From VXOI01 sp965197575 (GTDB taxonomy: Bacteria; Chloroflexota; Dehalococcoidia; Lucifugimonadales; UBA3495), in the NCBI GenBank assembly GCA_965197575.1, contig OZ240214.1, positions 2,542,001-2,606,000 of the forward strand: DNA of 64,000 nt, read 5' to 3'. The notes under the pieces were generated by a model. That model had not been told where the DNA came from and ran no database searches. It saw nothing but the letters and a program-made list of their open reading frames with translations. Numbering within the stretch: position 1 is the first letter of the stretch; every line of letters starts with the position of its first letter. Shown here one piece after another: positions 51,501 through 60,778 of this stretch. The translations under genes and the position numbers were made by a program.

Positions 51501-54500
51501 ATGACCTTCTCTTCGGCTAACCGGCGTTGGATTCTGCGGGCCGCCGTCAGCGTGCTGGCGCTGGCGGGGTTTGTCATTCTGTTAGCCGGAAACGCACCCC
51601 GCACGGCGGCGTCTGGTTCCGAGGCGCCAGGCGTTCCTCAGTACGTCCAGATCTCCCCCGGCCAGAGCGGGGAGTTGGTGGTGTCCTGGAACGCGCCCGC
51701 CAGCGACGGCGGCTCGGCGATCACAGGATACAAGGTGCAGTGGAAGGAGGCCGCCGGTAGTTGGGACACACCGGCGGACGTATCTGAGACAACAGTGACG
51801 GGAAAGGCCCACACCATCACCGGGCTGACCGACGGGTTGGAGTATGCGGTGCGGGTCATCGCGGTGAACGACATCGGGGATGGCCCGCCGTCGTCAGAGG
51901 AGACGTGTCCGGGAGGCGGCTACGGCCCGGACCCGACGCCGGTGGAGGTTGATGCCGTTCCCATCGTGGTGACATCCACCACTGACGACTACTTCGTGCT
52001 CTACGTGAGCCACGATGTGGACGGCAAAAAGGTAGAGTGGCCGGTCCTGGTGAAGAGGGGCGAATCAGGCGCGACGACGCTGGCCGAGAACCTCGAGGCG
52101 CTGCCCGCCGAACGCTACCGGGTGGAGAAGCACCTCGTCGCCGACCCGGCCGACGTCGACGGCGATTGCGTCGACGACATCACCGAACTTGGGGACCCGG
52201 TGGGCATGAACCCGGTGAACTCCGCTGCCACCATTGCACCGAATACCGGCGCCGTGGTTATTCCCGATCTGGAGACGTTCGAGGAGCTGTCCTACGAGTT
52301 CGAAGGAAACCTGCACGTCAAGTTCGTGCTGTTAGACATGCTCACCGACCGCCCGGGGCTCTACTTCCAGAACAGCAAGACTTACGTTCTCCACTTTGCA
52401 TTCCTGCGGGAACTGGATCTCCAAGGGGTCCGCGGCACGATGACTTATGCCCCAGAACCCACCGCACCCGAAGGCAGCTCGGGAGTCTATCGTCTCGAAT
52501 TAAGCGCATCCAGTTCGTACTATTACTCCTTCGGTTTTGCGGCGCGGTCCTATACTTATCTCGCCGCCAGCTTACCGCTGCTCGACGACAACCTGGCTTT
52601 TCACATACCGAACTCAGCGCTTCCGGATATCCAGTCCGAGCTGCCGTTGTACAGGGAATCACGAATCAACCTCTTGTTCGACGAAGACATTCTCGGTGAA
52701 ACCAAGTTCCTTGAGTTGAACCCGGGGGAAGGGTACGGCCTGCTGCGGGTCATGGAGCCGGACGACCGTCCCAACCCCCGCGACATCGTGATCTATGAGG
52801 CGTTGCCCAACGAGTTGCCCCGCGTCGCCGGCATCATCTCCACCGTTCCCCAGACGCCGCTGTCGCACGTCAATCTGCGCGCCGTGCAGGACGGCGTGCC
52901 CAACTCCTTCATCCGGGACGCCCTCGACAACACCGACATCGATGATCTCGTCGACAGCCACGTCCACTACACGGTGACCGAGGACGGATGGACCCTGCGC
53001 GCCGCCACGCCCGCGGAAGTCGATGCCCACTACGCCTCTTCCCGGCCCGCCACAGAACAGACGCCGCAAAGGGACCTCTCGGTCACCGAGATCACCCCCC
53101 TGAGCGAGGTCGGCTTCGAGGACTGGGACGCGTTCGGCGTCAAGGCGGCGAACGTGGCCGTGCTGGGAACGCTGGGATTTCCGGAGGGGACCGTCCCCGG
53201 CGGGTTCGCGGTCCCGTTCTATTTCTACGACGAGTTCATGAAGCACAACGGGTTCTATGACGACATCGAGGAGATGCTGGCCGACCCCGATTTCCAGACG
53301 GACTTCGACGTGCAGGAGGACGAGCTCAAGGACCTGCGCAAAGCGGTCAAGAAGGGGGAGATGCCCGAATGGATCACCGAGGAGCTCACCGACATGCACG
53401 CGACGTACCCCGGCGGGCAATCACTGCGCTACCGGTCCAGCACCAACAACGAGGACCTGCCCGGCTTCAACGGCGCGGGGCTGTACGACTCCAAGACCCA
53501 GCATCCCGAGGAGACCGAGGAGGACGGCATCGCCAAATCGCTCAAACAGGTGTACGCCAGCCTGTGGAACTTCCGGGCCTTCACCGAGCGCGACTTCAAT
53601 CGCATCGACCACCTGGCGGCGGCGATGGGTGTGCTGGTGCATCCCAACTACTCCGACGAGCTGGCCAACGGCGTGGCCGTCAGCTTTGATCCTATCTACG
53701 GCCTAGAAGTCTGGCCGGAAAGCCATTGGCCGGGTTGTGCGCTACGCGAAGCAGACGTATTCAAGACTTATATGGCATGGTGGTGCATGTAATACGTTGC
53801 AACACCCACTATGCCATCGATAATCGACGTCAAGAAAACGCCGGCCCGGGGGAATCGAGGTTTCCGGCCAGACTTCTAGACGGCAAGTACTACGTCAACA
53901 CGCAGACCGGCGAGGACCTGGTCACCAATCCGGAGGCGCACTCGGTGCCGGAGGAAATCCTGTTGGGCGAGTACGGATACGACGTCCTTGCGACCTCCAA
54001 CCAAGCGCCGCCCGGGCAACTCCTCATGAGCGATGACCAAATGACCCAGTTGTACGACCGCCTCACCGTGGTCCATGAAAAGTTCGAGGAATTATACAGC
54101 CCCGCGCCCGGTGAACGGTTCGCCATGGAGGTCGAGTTCAAGATCACCAGCGACGATATCCTGGCGGTCAAGCAGGCCCGCCCCTGGGTCTTCAGCGAAG
54201 CGATGGCGGCGGTTGAACCCAAGCCGAACAGTCCGGCCACCGGCCAGCCCACCATCGAGGGAACGGCCCAGGTGGGTGAGACACTGACGGTTGACACCTC
54301 TGCCATTGACGACGCCGACGGGCTGGACAACGTAAGTTACAGATACCAGTGGCTGGCCGACGATGCGGACATCGCGGGCGCAACGGACCCCACCTACACC
54401 CTGGTAGATGACGACGCTAGCCTGACCATCAAGGTGCAGGTGTCGTTCTTCGACGACAAGAGCAACCCGGAGACGCTGACCAGCGCGGCGACGACTGAGG

Positions 54501-56446
54501 TAGAAGCGGCTTCCCCGGCCCCGGGTCCGATCACTGGATTCACCGTGGTGGACGCCTCCGACCAGTCGGTCGAAGGCACCCTGGCTGACGGCGGCGCCCT
54601 GGCGCTCGACGACCCGGACGGCGGCAGCTTCGGTATCCGGGCCGACCTGGAGCCCGGCGCGACCATCGGCAGCATGCGCCTGGAACTCACCGGAGCAGAG
54701 ACCCATGACCAGACGGAAAACTTCACGCCGTACTCGCTGTACGGTGACAGTGGCGGCAACCTGAGCGGCGAGTCGCTGCCCGTTGGCGAGTACACGCTGA
54801 CGGCGACCGCCTACTCCGAGGCGCGCCTGGGCGGAAACGTCCTGGGAACCCTGAAGGTTTCCTTCAGCGTGACCAGACGCGCAACACAGCAGCCCAACAC
54901 TCCCGCCACCGGCCTTCCCACCATCAGCGGAACGGCGCAGGTGGGCGAGACGATCACCGTGGACACCTCCGGGATTGACGACGCAGACGGCATCGGCAAC
55001 GCCACCTTCTCCTACCAGTGGATTGCCGGAACCACCGACATCTCCGGGGCGACGGGGTCCAGCTACGCGCCGTCAGTGGCCGACCTGGGCAAGACCATCA
55101 GGGTGCGGGTGTCCTTCATGGACGGGGCCAGCAATGTAGAGACGCTGACCAGCGAGGCCACCGCTACCGTCATAGCCGCAGTCACGCCGCTGACGGCCGA
55201 GTTCCGGGACGCGCCGGACAACCACTTGGGAACGGGCGTTTTCACCTTCGACATCTCCTTCAGCGAGCCCATTTCCATCAGCTACAAGACCCTGCGGGAC
55301 GGCTCCCTGGAAGTTACCAACGGCTCGGCCACCAAGGCCAAGCGGGTGGATGGTCAGAGCGACCTGTGGCAGATAACGGTCGAGCCGGACTCAGACGCCG
55401 CCGTGACCGTCGTCCTGCCCATCACCGGGGACTGCAGCACCCAGGGAGCGGTCTGCTCCCCGGCAGGGGGCAACAAGCGAAGACCGCTCTCCAACCGGTC
55501 TGAGCTGACCGTTCCGGGTCCGGCTGCTGCCAACTCTCCCGCCACGGGGGCGCCCATCATCAGCGGAACGGCGCAGGTGGGCGAGACGCTGACGGCATCC
55601 ACCTCGGGCATTGACGACGCCGACGGGATGAGCGGCGCGGTGTTCAGCTACCAGTGGCTGGCAGACGGCGTAGAGATCACGGGCGCGACCAGCGACACCT
55701 ACACCCTGGTGGATGCAGACTTAGACAAGGCCGTCAAGGTGCGGGTGATCTTCAACGACGACGACAATAACGAGGAGACGCTGACCAGCGAGGCGACGGC
55801 GGCGGTGGAGCCGAGGCCGAACAGCCCTGCCACCGGAGCGCCCACCATCAGCGGAACGGTCCGGGTGGGCGAGACGCTGACTGCGGATACGACGGACATT
55901 GACGACGCCGACGGGATGAGCGGCGCGGTCTTCATCTACCAGTGGCTCGCCAACGGCGCAGATGTCGCAGGCGCAACAAGCGACACCTACACCTTGGTTG
56001 CCGACGACGTTGGCAAGGCCATCAAGGTGAGGGTGTCGTTCAGAGACGACAGGAGCCACCAGGAATCCCTGACCAGCGAGGCGACGGCGGCGGATGACTC
56101 CTCCATCTGGTCGTCGACGCTGACCGTGGGCAGCATCGGCGGTATTCGCGGTTTCTGGAAGGACGTTGGGATGGGAGAGCTCACGTCGGAGGTCTTTCCG
56201 CTGGACGGCGTTGACTACACGGTCAAGGTATTGGCTGACTCCGACGGGCCGCAATTCTACCTGACATTGGACAAGGCCCTTCCGGTCGGCTTCACGTTGC
56301 AGGTGGGCGCGACCACTCTCAGCTCGCAAGACGCCAGCATCCGTGAATTCTCCTCCGGCGCCACCCAATACGGGTGGGCAACGAACCAGGAAGCGATCCT
56401 GGCGGATGTGGACACCGTGGAGGTCAGCCTCACCCTGGCCGAGTGA
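51501..56446 (+). pseudogene. Giant secreted Fn3/PEP-pyruvate-binding/Ig-like protein 3, interrupted by a MITE
   Basis: The first frame (from ATG 51501) has a signal peptide (AVSVLALAGFVILLAGNAP), one Fn3 domain (about 40-130), and a pyruvate-phosphate-dikinase-type ATP-grasp region with SLRYRSSTNNEDLPGFNGAG. It ends at 53792. The second frame starts after a 171-base MITE and continues with KYYVNTQTGEDLVTNPEAHS, then several Ig-like modules to 56446. Removing 53704-53876 joins the frames at FDPIYGLDGKYYVNTQ and gives 1590 residues. The presence of a dikinase-type domain in an exported protein is unusual. As it stands the product would end shortly after the MITE. Confidence 0.8.
53706..53876. 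mobile_element. 171-bp MITE in secreted protein 3
   Basis: The perfect 19-base inverted repeats CTAGAAGTCTGGCCGGAAA (53703-53721) and TTTCCGGCCAGACTTCTAG (53861-53879) include the CTAG target; TA is duplicated (53704-53705 and 53877-53878). Precise excision with one TA restores the open frame of the host gene. The target preference is the same as for the IS630 copies, but the end sequence is different from theirs. Its autonomous partner is not in the window. Confidence 0.9.
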
Positions 56447-56516
56447 CCCGCCGCCGGGCCGTCGGCGCGGACAACACGGTTGAGTTGGGACGAACCGGCC
56501 TGCGACCGGCGGGCGA

Positions 56517-56610
56517 CTCCCGACTAACTTAAGATGTCACGCCGTGACCGCTGGGGCGGACTCACCAGTTAGTCGCCTCTGCACGGGCCGGATACGGGCA
56601 TAACTCTGCT
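56517..56610 (-). mobile_element. Internally deleted IS110 derivative (about 94 bp)
   Basis: The minus strand starts with an IS110 left end (AGCAGAGTTATGCCCGTATC, from 56610), as in the full copies. It follows copy A through CCGCCCCAG and then jumps to a right end (GGCGTGACATCTTAAGTTAG), as in copy C. The transposase and most of the bridge-RNA region are missing. It is thus a minimal pair of IS110 ends. Confidence 0.65.
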
Positions 56611-56892
56611 TCCCAGTACCGGTTAACTTGGGAGCGGTGCTGGAGCCAGTCCTTCCTCAGCGTATCACCGCTGAACTGCCTCGAGGTAGGACCCAATCGA
56701 GGACAAGGACTATCCTGTAGCTGTTGATACGGTACAGGCACCCAATCTCTGTTCCTAGTGGGTGCGGCCGGCCTTCACCGCTTGAAAAATGAGGGATCAG
56801 ACGGATTTAGCCCGGGAGAAGACCGCAGGGGGTTCACGAAGATGGCACACTCCTGTGCTTGACAATCAACCTGCTCCGGTACGAACAGAGAA

Positions 56893-57017
56893 GTAACTGT
56901 TCAGACTTCGGGGGATCTGCTTGACCAGCGGCACCGCCGACAGGGCAATTTAGCTTTGAGCAAGGCTGTATCCCCCGCCCTCTGCGGGCATTCGTCCCCT
57001 CAACTCTGAACAGTTAC
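56893..57017. mobile_element. 125-bp IS66-like MITE with 8-bp target duplication
   Basis: There are perfect 13-base inverted repeats GTAACTGTTCAGA (56893-56905) and TCTGAACAGTTAC (57005-57017). The element is flanked by a perfect 8-base direct repeat ACAGAGAA (56885-56892 and 57018-57025). Ends beginning with GTAA and 8-base duplications are typical of IS66. It provides the stop codon of the leftward membrane gene. Confidence 0.85.
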
Positions 57018-57646
57018 ACAGAGAACCCCACCGTCCGCCAAAGAAGGGTTGACCTATCACGAGTACGGGCCACACTGACCAGGAACCGCGCAACTGTGAA
57101 AACTATGATCCATTGCCGTTCCATTCGCCTAACTGAGTAATAGAGCAAGAACTGGAACGAATATGCGAGCGCGAGGCCGCAGACGCCAACCAAAGACATG
57201 ACGTCTGCCGCCAGGGTCAACGAGGCACCTAGGGAGGGCATACTCATCTGATCTAAGACAAAAACCAATGCCTTGAGAGCTGGTCCCCATATTACCGCGA
57301 TAAGGAGAGAGACCAGAACAATAGACGCAGCAACCGCAAAGGCCGTGGGCACCGCAGTTTCAGCAACGGTGGAATCGACGTCAATGCCCCGCTCGGCTAG
57401 GACCAGACGTCCATAGCTGTTGAGCTTCTTGCCCAGAAAGATGAGTAGCCAGACCATCAGTGTGCCAGACATCAACAAAGTGGCGACAAAAACGCCTGAT
57501 ACAAAGGGCCACTCTTCAACCGGATAGCCGGTAACGCCCAGAAAAACGCCCGAGACGATAGTCAAGGGAACCGCGATGGAAAATGCCATGACCAAGAATG
57601 GTATCCTTCGATCGTCCATCTTAGTGGGTGTGTCAATCTCGGCCAT
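57014..57646 (-). CDS. Membrane protein (four predicted helices), 3' end altered by a MITE
   Basis: The start ATG 57646 has GGGGAGA upstream; the longer ATG at 57694 lies within the preceding gene. The 210-residue protein has hydrophobic helices at about 17-38, 50-75, 96-125 and 145-175. A short charged tail (RRMERQWIIVFTVARFLVSV) follows. The last codons and the TAA stop come from the right repeat of a 125-bp MITE, so the original C-terminus may have been longer. It overlaps the upstream membrane gene by 14 bases, so the two are an operon. The function is not recognised. Confidence 0.65.
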   Translation of the reverse strand: MAEIDTPTKMDDRRIPFLVMAFSIAVPLTIVSGVFLGVTGYPVEEWPFVSGVFVATLLMSGTLMVWLLIFLGKKLNSYGRLVLAERGIDVDSTVAETAVPTAFAVAASIVLVSLLIAVIWGPALKALVFVLDQMSMPSLGASLTLAADVMSLVGVCGLALAYSFQFLLYYSVRRMERQWIIVFTVARFLVSVARTRDRSTLLWRTVGFSV

Positions 57647-57953
57647 CTTTGCTCTCCCCGTCCCGCCAATAGTACCAGAATAGCTTACAAACATCAGCTA
57701 TTCCAAACAGCACTGAAGTTACAGCCAATACTACGAAAAAAACCGCCGCACCGGCTTTCAACAGAACTTGCGTCTTGTCGTCTAAGCCCAATTGCGAAGC
57801 CACAATCGGAAGGAAGAGATTAAGGCCAATGGCTAGCGCACCAAAACCAACAATAGCGAGACTAAACATCAACCCCTTTGCCATGAGGTTGACAATGCGC
57901 TTGCCTAGCCGAATCGTAGATTCTTCCAACCGAAAAATGTCGCGAACACGCAT
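57633..57953 (-). CDS. Small membrane protein (two predicted helices)
   Basis: The start ATG 57953 (MRVRDIFRLEESTIRLGKRI) follows AGGGG at about 8 bases; a longer start at 57980 is less likely. The 106-residue product has helices at about 27-50 and 63-90, and ends KLFWYYWRDGESKDGRD. The gene is translationally coupled to the following four-helix protein, suggesting that they form a complex. I do not recognise either family. Confidence 0.6.
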   Translation of the reverse strand: MRVRDIFRLEESTIRLGKRIVNLMAKGLMFSLAIVGFGALAIGLNLFLPIVASQLGLDDKTQVLLKAGAAVFFVVLAVTSVLFGIADVCKLFWYYWRDGESKDGRD

Positions 57954-58506
57954 CACGATGCCCCTATGGGAAAATCGCACGGTCTAATCAAGCCCATCCG
58001 CTACACCATCATCAGCAGGCACAGCACGAGAAGAATCTGCGACGGCCAGGCTGGAACCGACGAAGAAATTGACCCCTAGACCTCGAAGGCCTCCGTGCAT
58101 CACGGGGAGCCGCCACCCTGTGTCGGGGGCAAGAGAATTCCAGCCACCGTGCATTGCATCTGAGGTCAGAACACTACAGGAGTTCAGGGTCGAGGTCCTG
58201 CTCTCAACCTCCACGCGATGCCGATCCAGCACCGCTTCGACGGGATCTGCAACTGCGCCCGTTACCGAAAGATCCCCCACGACCAGCAATCCGGGCATTG
58301 GGAGAGAGCCAGAAAGTCAGTGAGAGTCCTGCTTCAGGAAGCGCGCTGCGTCTGTAGGTACGCGACCGAACCCCAAGAACAAACGGACGGCGTGCCCGCA
58401 AACACCTACCAGTATGTCAACGTGTCAGCAGCCTATTTTACCTTCGGCGCCCCCTCTTCGCTAGAAGCCGACGAGTTCAGCGGTAGCTGTCGGGAAGGAG
58501 TGGGAA
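57954..58506. other. Intergenic region without a clear gene
   Basis: A minus-strand frame (57984-58298, starting MPGLLVVGDLSVTGAVADPV) has reasonable amino-acid composition but no ribosome-binding site or known family. I do not annotate it as a gene. The last part carries a GGAAGGAG element just before the IS3 start. Confidence 0.3.
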
Positions 58507-58791
58507 ATGTCGAAAGGACGCAGAAAGCACAGCCCGGCCTTCAAGGCCAGGGTGGCGCTGGAGGCGGTGAAGGGCGAGGAGACGGTGGCCCAACTGGCCG
58601 CCCGGTACGAGGTCCACCCCGGGCAGATTCAAGCTGGGAAGAAAGCCCTTGTGGAGGGCGCCTCCGGCGTCTTCGGCAACGGTAAGGAACAGAGGGCCAG
58701 GAACGACGCCGACCTGGTCGCCCGGTTGTACCAGGAGATCGGGCAGCTAAAGGTGGAGCGGGATTTCTTGGCGGAGAGGTCCGGTCCATGA
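58507..58791 (+). CDS. IS3-family transposase OrfA
   Basis: The 94-residue protein has the IS3 OrfA helix-turn-helix: KHSPAFKARVALEAVKGEET, then VAQLAARYEVHPGQI, and a C-terminal leucine-zipper-like helix (DLVARLYQEIGQLKVERDFL). GGAAGGAG lies 8 bases upstream. A Gly at QAGKKAL replaces the usual Trp. The catalytic partner overlaps by 4 bases but is broken, so the element is inactive. Confidence 0.85.
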   Translation: MSKGRRKHSPAFKARVALEAVKGEETVAQLAARYEVHPGQIQAGKKALVEGASGVFGNGKEQRARNDADLVARLYQEIGQLKVERDFLAERSGP

Positions 58792-59405
58792 GTCCGGGCC
58801 GACGGCGGAAGATGGTGGACCGGGAACACCCGAAGTTGCCGATAGTGCGGCAGTGCGCCCTGCTGGGCGTGAGCCGTTCCAGCCTCTACTACCGTCCCAA
58901 GGCAGCTTCCGAAGAGGACCTGTCCCTGATGAGGGAGATGGACCGTCAGTACCTGGAGACCCCCTTCTACGGGTCGAGGCGGATGAAGGCCTGGCTGGAC
59001 CGGCACGGCATGCCGGTAAGCCGGAAGCGGGTGCAGCGGCTGTTGAGAGGGGGCTGCGGGCCATCTACCGGCGTCCCCGCACCAGCCGACCGGCGCCGGA
59101 GCATCGGGTCTATGCCTACCTGTTGAGGAATGCCAGGGTCACCCGGCCCAACCAGGTCTGGGCGGCCGACATCACCTATCTGCCCATGGCCCGGGGATTC
59201 CTTTACTTGGTGATCGTCATGGACTGGCACAGCCGCTACGTGGTGGCTTGGCGATTGCCCAACACTCTGGAAGCCGACTTTTGCACCGAGGCCCTGACTG
59301 AGGCGCTGGCCTGTGGCGTGCCCGAGGTGTTCAACACCGACCAAGGCAGCCAGTTCAGCAGCCGGGAGTTCACCCAGGTCCTTCAGGACCGCGGCGCAGC
59401 TGACC
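58788..59405 (+). pseudogene. IS3-family transposase OrfB, frameshifted and truncated
   Basis: The first frame begins at ATG 58788, with LGVSRSSLYYRPKAASEEDL and YGSRRMKAWLDRHGMPVSRK, and breaks at about 59045. The shifted frame continues with GLRAIYRRPRTSRPAPEHRV, VWAADITYLPMARGFLYLV (first Asp) and VFNTDQGSQFSSREF (second Asp). It stops resembling the family after VLQDRGA, before the catalytic Glu. The element has therefore lost its right end, where it meets the next coding fragment. Confidence 0.85.
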
Positions 59406-59594
59406 TGCCACTTCGACGGCTCAACCAACGACGACTTCCAGGAACCGGCCGATGACGGCGACGGCGACCCGCAAAAGGGACCGGACTGGTACTACCAGGG
59501 CTACGTCCTGTGCACCGACGCCAACGGGGACTCCGCACCGGACCCGGCGCCCACCATCCCCGCCCTGAACTGGGAGCCGCCGGAGTGGGATTAA
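59400..59594 (+). pseudogene. C-terminal fragment of an unidentified protein
   Basis: Directly at the IS3 break, an open frame continues as LTCHFDGSTNDDFQEPADDG, then WYYQGYVLCTDANGDSAPDP, and ends PALNWEPPEWD. It is acidic, with two cysteines, unlike the IS. It has no start of its own and must be the end of a gene whose front part was lost in the IS3 rearrangement. Confidence 0.4.
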
Positions 59595-59633
59595 CCGGCG
59601 GGGCGCAGCGGCGGCCGGCGGCAATTCCGGGCA

Positions 59634-59661
59634 ACAAAAAAGCCCGCACACATGGACGGGC
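59634..59661 (-). terminator. Intrinsic terminator (minus strand)
   Basis: On the minus strand GCCCG, a 10-base loop and CGGGC are followed by TTTTTTGTT. It lies about 50 bases after the stop of the small minus-strand gene at 59710. A similar sequence, with a poorer stem, occurs at 50443-50478. Confidence 0.7.
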
Positions 59662-59709
59662 AGGGGGAGGGACACCGAATCACGGTATCCTCCCCCCGTG
59701 TATTACGGC

Positions 59710-59862
59710 CTAGCGTCCCGCGCCGACCAACTCCCGTTCCACGGTCAGCACCCACTCGAACATCGAGAGGGTGGCGGGCTTAGACTTGCCGTTCCGCCCC
59801 TGGGGCTGCGCCGGTCCCCCCAGGAACTCCGCCCACGAGAACTCCGCCCAAGTGAACCGCAT
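59710..59862 (-). CDS. Small conserved-style hypothetical protein
   Basis: The 50-residue product from ATG 59862 reads MRFTWAEFSWAEFLGGPAQP, then KPATLSMFEWVLTVEREL. Its composition, the Trp/Phe pattern and the terminator downstream support a real gene. The function is unknown. The longer open frame reaching 60516 is mostly out-of-character sequence opposite other features. Confidence 0.45.
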   Translation of the reverse strand: MRFTWAEFSWAEFLGGPAQPQGRNGKSKPATLSMFEWVLTVERELVGAGR

Positions 59863-59879
59863 CCGCGCGTCCGCAGGGC

Positions 59880-59982
59880 CGTCGTGGCCGCCGCCATGGG
59901 CGTCCAGGAGGCCCCCCGGGTGTTCGGACTGCGCCGCGACGCCGTGAGCAGGATGCTGGCCCACCCGGTCCCGCAGGCTTAA
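59880..59982 (+). pseudogene. Possible IS21 IstA helix-turn-helix remnant
   Basis: The frame reads AVVAAAMGVQEAPRVFGLRR, then DAVSRMLAHPVPQA. It resembles the N-terminal DNA-binding part of IS21 IstA (REAARRFGLHRDTVSKML type). Nothing else of an IS21 element is nearby. Confidence 0.35.
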
Positions 59983-60093
59983 AGTCTGCAGGAGCCGGCC
60001 CGGTCTGGAACCAGGCCGGACGGCGTGCCGGCAGCGCCGCACGCAGGAAATGACGAACCCACCTTCGAGAGGGGCCCGATGGCATTCCACCAG

Positions 60094-60137
60094 GATTGAG
60101 GGGCCGCTCGCCTGAAAAGTCGGGCGGCCCCTCAATC
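60094..60137. other. Strong hairpin 1
   Basis: Perfect 14-base stem GATTGAGGGGCCGC / GCGGCCCCTCAATC with a 16-base loop. No T-run on either strand. It is the first of two strong hairpins before the gene at 60245. Confidence 0.8.
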
Positions 60138-60188
60138 CCAGAACTGCCGGAGCATTCGGCTCCGTCAGGGCCAAACCGGCCAGCTGCA

Positions 60189-60226
60189 CCAATCCAAGGA
60201 CGGGCAAGCGCCCGTCCTTGGATTGG
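60189..60226. promoter_or_regulatory. Strong hairpin 2, in the leader of the 60245 gene
   Basis: Perfect 17-base stem CCAATCCAAGGACGGGC / GCCCGTCCTTGGATTGG with loop AAGC. It ends 7 bases before the AAGGAGG ribosome-binding site of the next gene. It could act as an mRNA stabiliser, an attenuator-like structure, or a protein-binding palindrome. Confidence 0.7.
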
Positions 60227-60244
60227 CAGAACGAAGGAGGTAAA

Positions 60245-60697
60245 ATGGCGGCGCCCAGAATCTTACCCCTAGGATTCATCGACAGGACCACCGGCGACGG
60301 CGCAATCATCATGCTCACCAAGCCCAGCGATTCCCACAACCTGAAGCTCGAAACGCCTGTTACACTCCTGAGAAAGAGCGCGGGAGAACAGCCAGCATCA
60401 ATGAGAGTCCGAGGCCTGATAACTTCTGTAGGATACGCGACAGCCATCTTCAGAGTCTTGGAGACACGCACACACGGCAACTGGCCGGAGGAGGAACAGA
60501 TCCTGCGCCGGGGCACGCCCGTCTACCAAGCCCTCCAGGGTAGTTTCAAGCGCGACCCTCAAAGGACCCTCAGCAAGGAAGAGGCGGAGAGCCTGAGACG
60601 CCTGGCCGCCCGCTACCGGGAAATCACGAACCCGCGGCGACCGACGCCCGGCAGACCGCCCGGTCCGCCCAGAAACGGCGTGTCCCCCGACCGGTAG
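60245..60697 (+). CDS. Hypothetical protein
   Basis: ATG 60245 is preceded by a textbook AAGGAGG; the alternative ATG at 60218 is inside hairpin 2. The 150-residue product begins MAAPRILPLGFIDRTTGDGA, has a beta-rich N-terminal half (LKLETPVTLLRK; VRGLITSVGYATAIFRVLET) and a C-terminal Arg/Pro-rich tail. The family is not recognised. It precedes a recombinase-type gene by 81 bases and may belong to the same mobile segment. Confidence 0.6.
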   Translation: MAAPRILPLGFIDRTTGDGAIIMLTKPSDSHNLKLETPVTLLRKSAGEQPASMRVRGLITSVGYATAIFRVLETRTHGNWPEEEQILRRGTPVYQALQGSFKRDPQRTLSKEEAESLRRLAARYREITNPRRPTPGRPPGPPRNGVSPDR

Positions 60698-60778
60698 AGG
60701 CACGGATACTCAGTCCGAAACCTTGACGAATAACCGGCATTCTGAAAGACTATAAGAACAATGGAGGCGTAGAGACCC

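Noticed and set aside
57984..58298. 104-codon minus-strand frame
   Set aside because: Plausible composition but no ribosome-binding site, no family match and no operon context.
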